Part shown: piece after piece, positions 62,708 to 64,000 of the stretch | Numbering within the stretch: position 1 is the first letter of the stretch | How the letters are laid out: every line of letters starts with the position of its first letter | Assembly (NCBI RefSeq): GCF_023715645.1 | Contig: NZ_JAMBOP010000003.1 | Span: 186,001 to 250,000 of the forward strand | Source of the DNA: Bacillus cytotoxicus | GTDB lineage: Bacteria > Bacillota > Bacilli > Bacillales > Bacillaceae_G | Direction: 5' to 3' | DNA: 64,000 nt | Position numbers and translations under genes: made by a program | Notes under the pieces: generated by a model | Told to the model about the DNA's origin: nothing | What the model saw: only the letters and a program-made list of their open reading frames with translations | Database searches by the model: none

Positions 62708-64000
62708 TTGGAAAATAAAAGGTTTGAAACGAAATCTCAGGACCTTATGGAAGAAAGAGGGTCGAATCCTCTTAATCAAAATAAAAAGGAACTAATTAAA
62801 GATCATGATATAAAAGTTAGTATTATTATTCCTTCTTATAATAAATATCCCCTAAATTTATTAACTTTATATTCTTTAAATAAACAAACATTCGACCTTT
62901 CAAAAATGGAAGTCCTCTTCATCGACGATGCCTCGACTGATCAAACCTTACAGATATTACAAAAACATCAATTTTCTTATCATTTTAGGTATATTAAATG
63001 TAAACGAAATCTTGGTAGAGCGAAAGTTCGAAATATTGGTATTAAGTATTCAAGAGGGGAAATCCTTATATTTTTAGATGCTGAAATGATTACAGAGCCT
63101 GAATTTGTTGAAAATCATTTTAAGTATCATCAATTAATGGATAACTTGGTTTTATCAGGAGGTATGTATTATAACGCGGTATATTCTTGTATATTCCCAG
63201 AATTTGATCGCGAACAAATAAAAGAAATATACACCAACACAAGAAATAACCAAGTGCTTTACGACCGAATTGAAAACTATAAACATTCCAACATTATTGC
63301 TTCATATCCGTTATTAGAAAGAAAAGATATTGATACCAAGCTTTATAGAGAATTAAAAGTTAAGACCCCTTCATCATATTGGTATAATGCAATACTAGAA
63401 AATTTTGATGCGCAATTAAATGGATTTCATTTCCCGTGGATGGCTTTTTTAACTGGGAATGTTTCCTTACGTAAAAAATTAATTGAACAAGTGGGAAAAT
63501 TTGATGAAGATTTTATAAATTATGGTTATGAAGACTGGGAGTTAGGGTATCGTTTATATAAGGCTGGAGCTAAATATTTAGCTAGTAAGACTGTTGCAGC
63601 TTATCATCAAGAGCATCCTGTTGGAGAGAACAGATGGCAAGAAGCGATGAGAAATTACCACTTATTCACGCTAAAACATCCTGACGTGGACGTTCTTATC
63701 CTTGGCTTAGAGCTTGCTCGAATTACTAATTTATTAATGATGAACAAAGTATTAGGCGAGTATAAGTTACTTGTTCAAAATCATCCAAATGAGTCACTAT
63801 CTTTTCAAAAAAAATTCATTGAAATTCTAAAAACTATTGTACTTTTGTTAAAGATTGATATTCGACATATAGACATATTAAACGCAGTAGGTTTTGACTT
63901 AGATCAAAGAAATGAGCTTTTATCTGATGTCAATAAAATTAAAGAATTAAAAAAGTATAACAACTTGATTTATATTGTAGAAAAAATTATTGGCCCAAAA
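62708..64000 (+). CDS. Glycosyltransferase family 2 (3' end outside window)
   Basis: 431 codons are visible and open to the window end. After ~40 hydrophilic residues comes VSIIIPSYNKYPLNLLTLYS, VLFIDDASTDQTLQIL, CKRNLGRAKVRNIGIKYSRG and ILIFLDAEMITEPEFV (D-x-E/D metal site), then TGNVSLRKKLIEQVGKFDED and GYEDWELGYRLYKAG, the galactosyltransferase-like acceptor segment. TTG start at 62708 with AAAGGAGTGAG upstream. Likely adds sugars to a surface or spore glycan; its closeness to coat genes makes a spore-surface role possible. Confidence 0.9.
   Translation, partial: MENKRFETKSQDLMEERGSNPLNQNKKELIKDHDIKVSIIIPSYNKYPLNLLTLYSLNKQTFDLSKMEVLFIDDASTDQTLQILQKHQFSYHFRYIKCKRNLGRAKVRNIGIKYSRGEILIFLDAEMITEPEFVENHFKYHQLMDNLVLSGGMYYNAVYSCIFPEFDREQIKEIYTNTRNNQVLYDRIENYKHSNIIASYPLLERKDIDTKLYRELKVKTPSSYWYNAILENFDAQLNGFHFPWMAFLTGNVSLRKKLIEQVGKFDEDFINYGYEDWELGYRLYKAGAKYLASKTVAAYHQEHPVGENRWQEAMRNYHLFTLKHPDVDVLILGLELARITNLLMMNKVLGEYKLLVQNHPNESLSFQKKFIEILKTIVLLLKIDIRHIDILNAVGFDLDQRNELLSDVNKIKELKKYNNLIYIVEKIIGPK

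Noticed and set aside
35-64000. CRISPR arrays, rRNA or tRNA genes
   Set aside because: No regularly spaced direct repeats and no cloverleaf or rRNA-like segments were noticed. The dispersed repeats are too long and too far apart.

Overview
The window is chromosomal DNA of a low-GC, spore-forming Firmicute, almost certainly a member of the Bacillus cereus group. The order spoVK, hflX, ynbB, glnR, glnA next to hfq and miaA is the Bacillus core arrangement. Short dispersed repeats of the kind typical of B. cereus-group genomes are scattered throughout, and spore-coat and probable spore-core protein genes are present. No rRNA or tRNA genes and no CRISPR arrays were seen.

Left end (1-4138, minus strand): a lasso-peptide operon in the order cyclase (C), precursor (A), HPr-kinase-like tailoring kinase (K), leader-binding protein (B1), leader peptidase (B2, cut by the window edge). 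The precursor is only 42 codons long. Its predicted core starts AGPGHKIPD and ends KYS, which resembles the phosphorylated lasso peptide paeninodin. The terminal Ser is the expected target of the kinase. Two dispersed repeats sit inside this operon.

5038-27830 (minus strand): a large exopolysaccharide (EPS) operon. It holds a chain-length/tyrosine-kinase pair, an EpsC-like UDP-GlcNAc dehydratase, at least five glycosyltransferases, an EpsG-like polymerase, a pyruvyl transferase, an unusual PP-loop protein, a flippase, a beta-helix tail-spike-like protein, GalE, a priming sugar transferase, an ATP-grasp ligase, a HAD phosphatase and an EpsN-like aminotransferase. A good sigma-A promoter lies at about 28405-28433. 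Between the epsB- and epsC-like genes is a candidate EAR (epsC-type) antitermination RNA followed by a 25-bp perfect hairpin. Further terminator-like hairpins lie deep in the operon.

28991-31574: a small island flanked by a 28-bp exact copy of the glnA 3' end. It carries a GT-C type membrane glycosyltransferase and the frameshifted C-terminus of a tyrosine integrase, and looks like the scar of an element that integrated at glnA.

31540-45938: core genes. These are glnA and glnR with a GlnR box, ynbB, hflX, a TRIC-type channel gene, two probable spore small-protein genes, spoVK, a tyrosine recombinase that lacks key catalytic residues and is preceded by a CodY box, hfq, miaA, an iron-dependent alcohol dehydrogenase, a DUF420 protein, pepT and yebC.

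46542-54839: amino-acid metabolism and transport. Two permeases, threonine dehydratase and alanine dehydrogenase are followed by a TetR/MFS efflux pair with clear palindromic operators. Three perfect TGTGA-N6-TCACA boxes lie between ald and the divergent permease. 55372-64000 is an accessory tail: O-methyltransferase, an immunity-type ABC transporter, IS3-family remnants, a secreted protein, a GNAT acetyltransferase, a CotX-type coat operon and the start of a family-2 glycosyltransferase cut by the window end.
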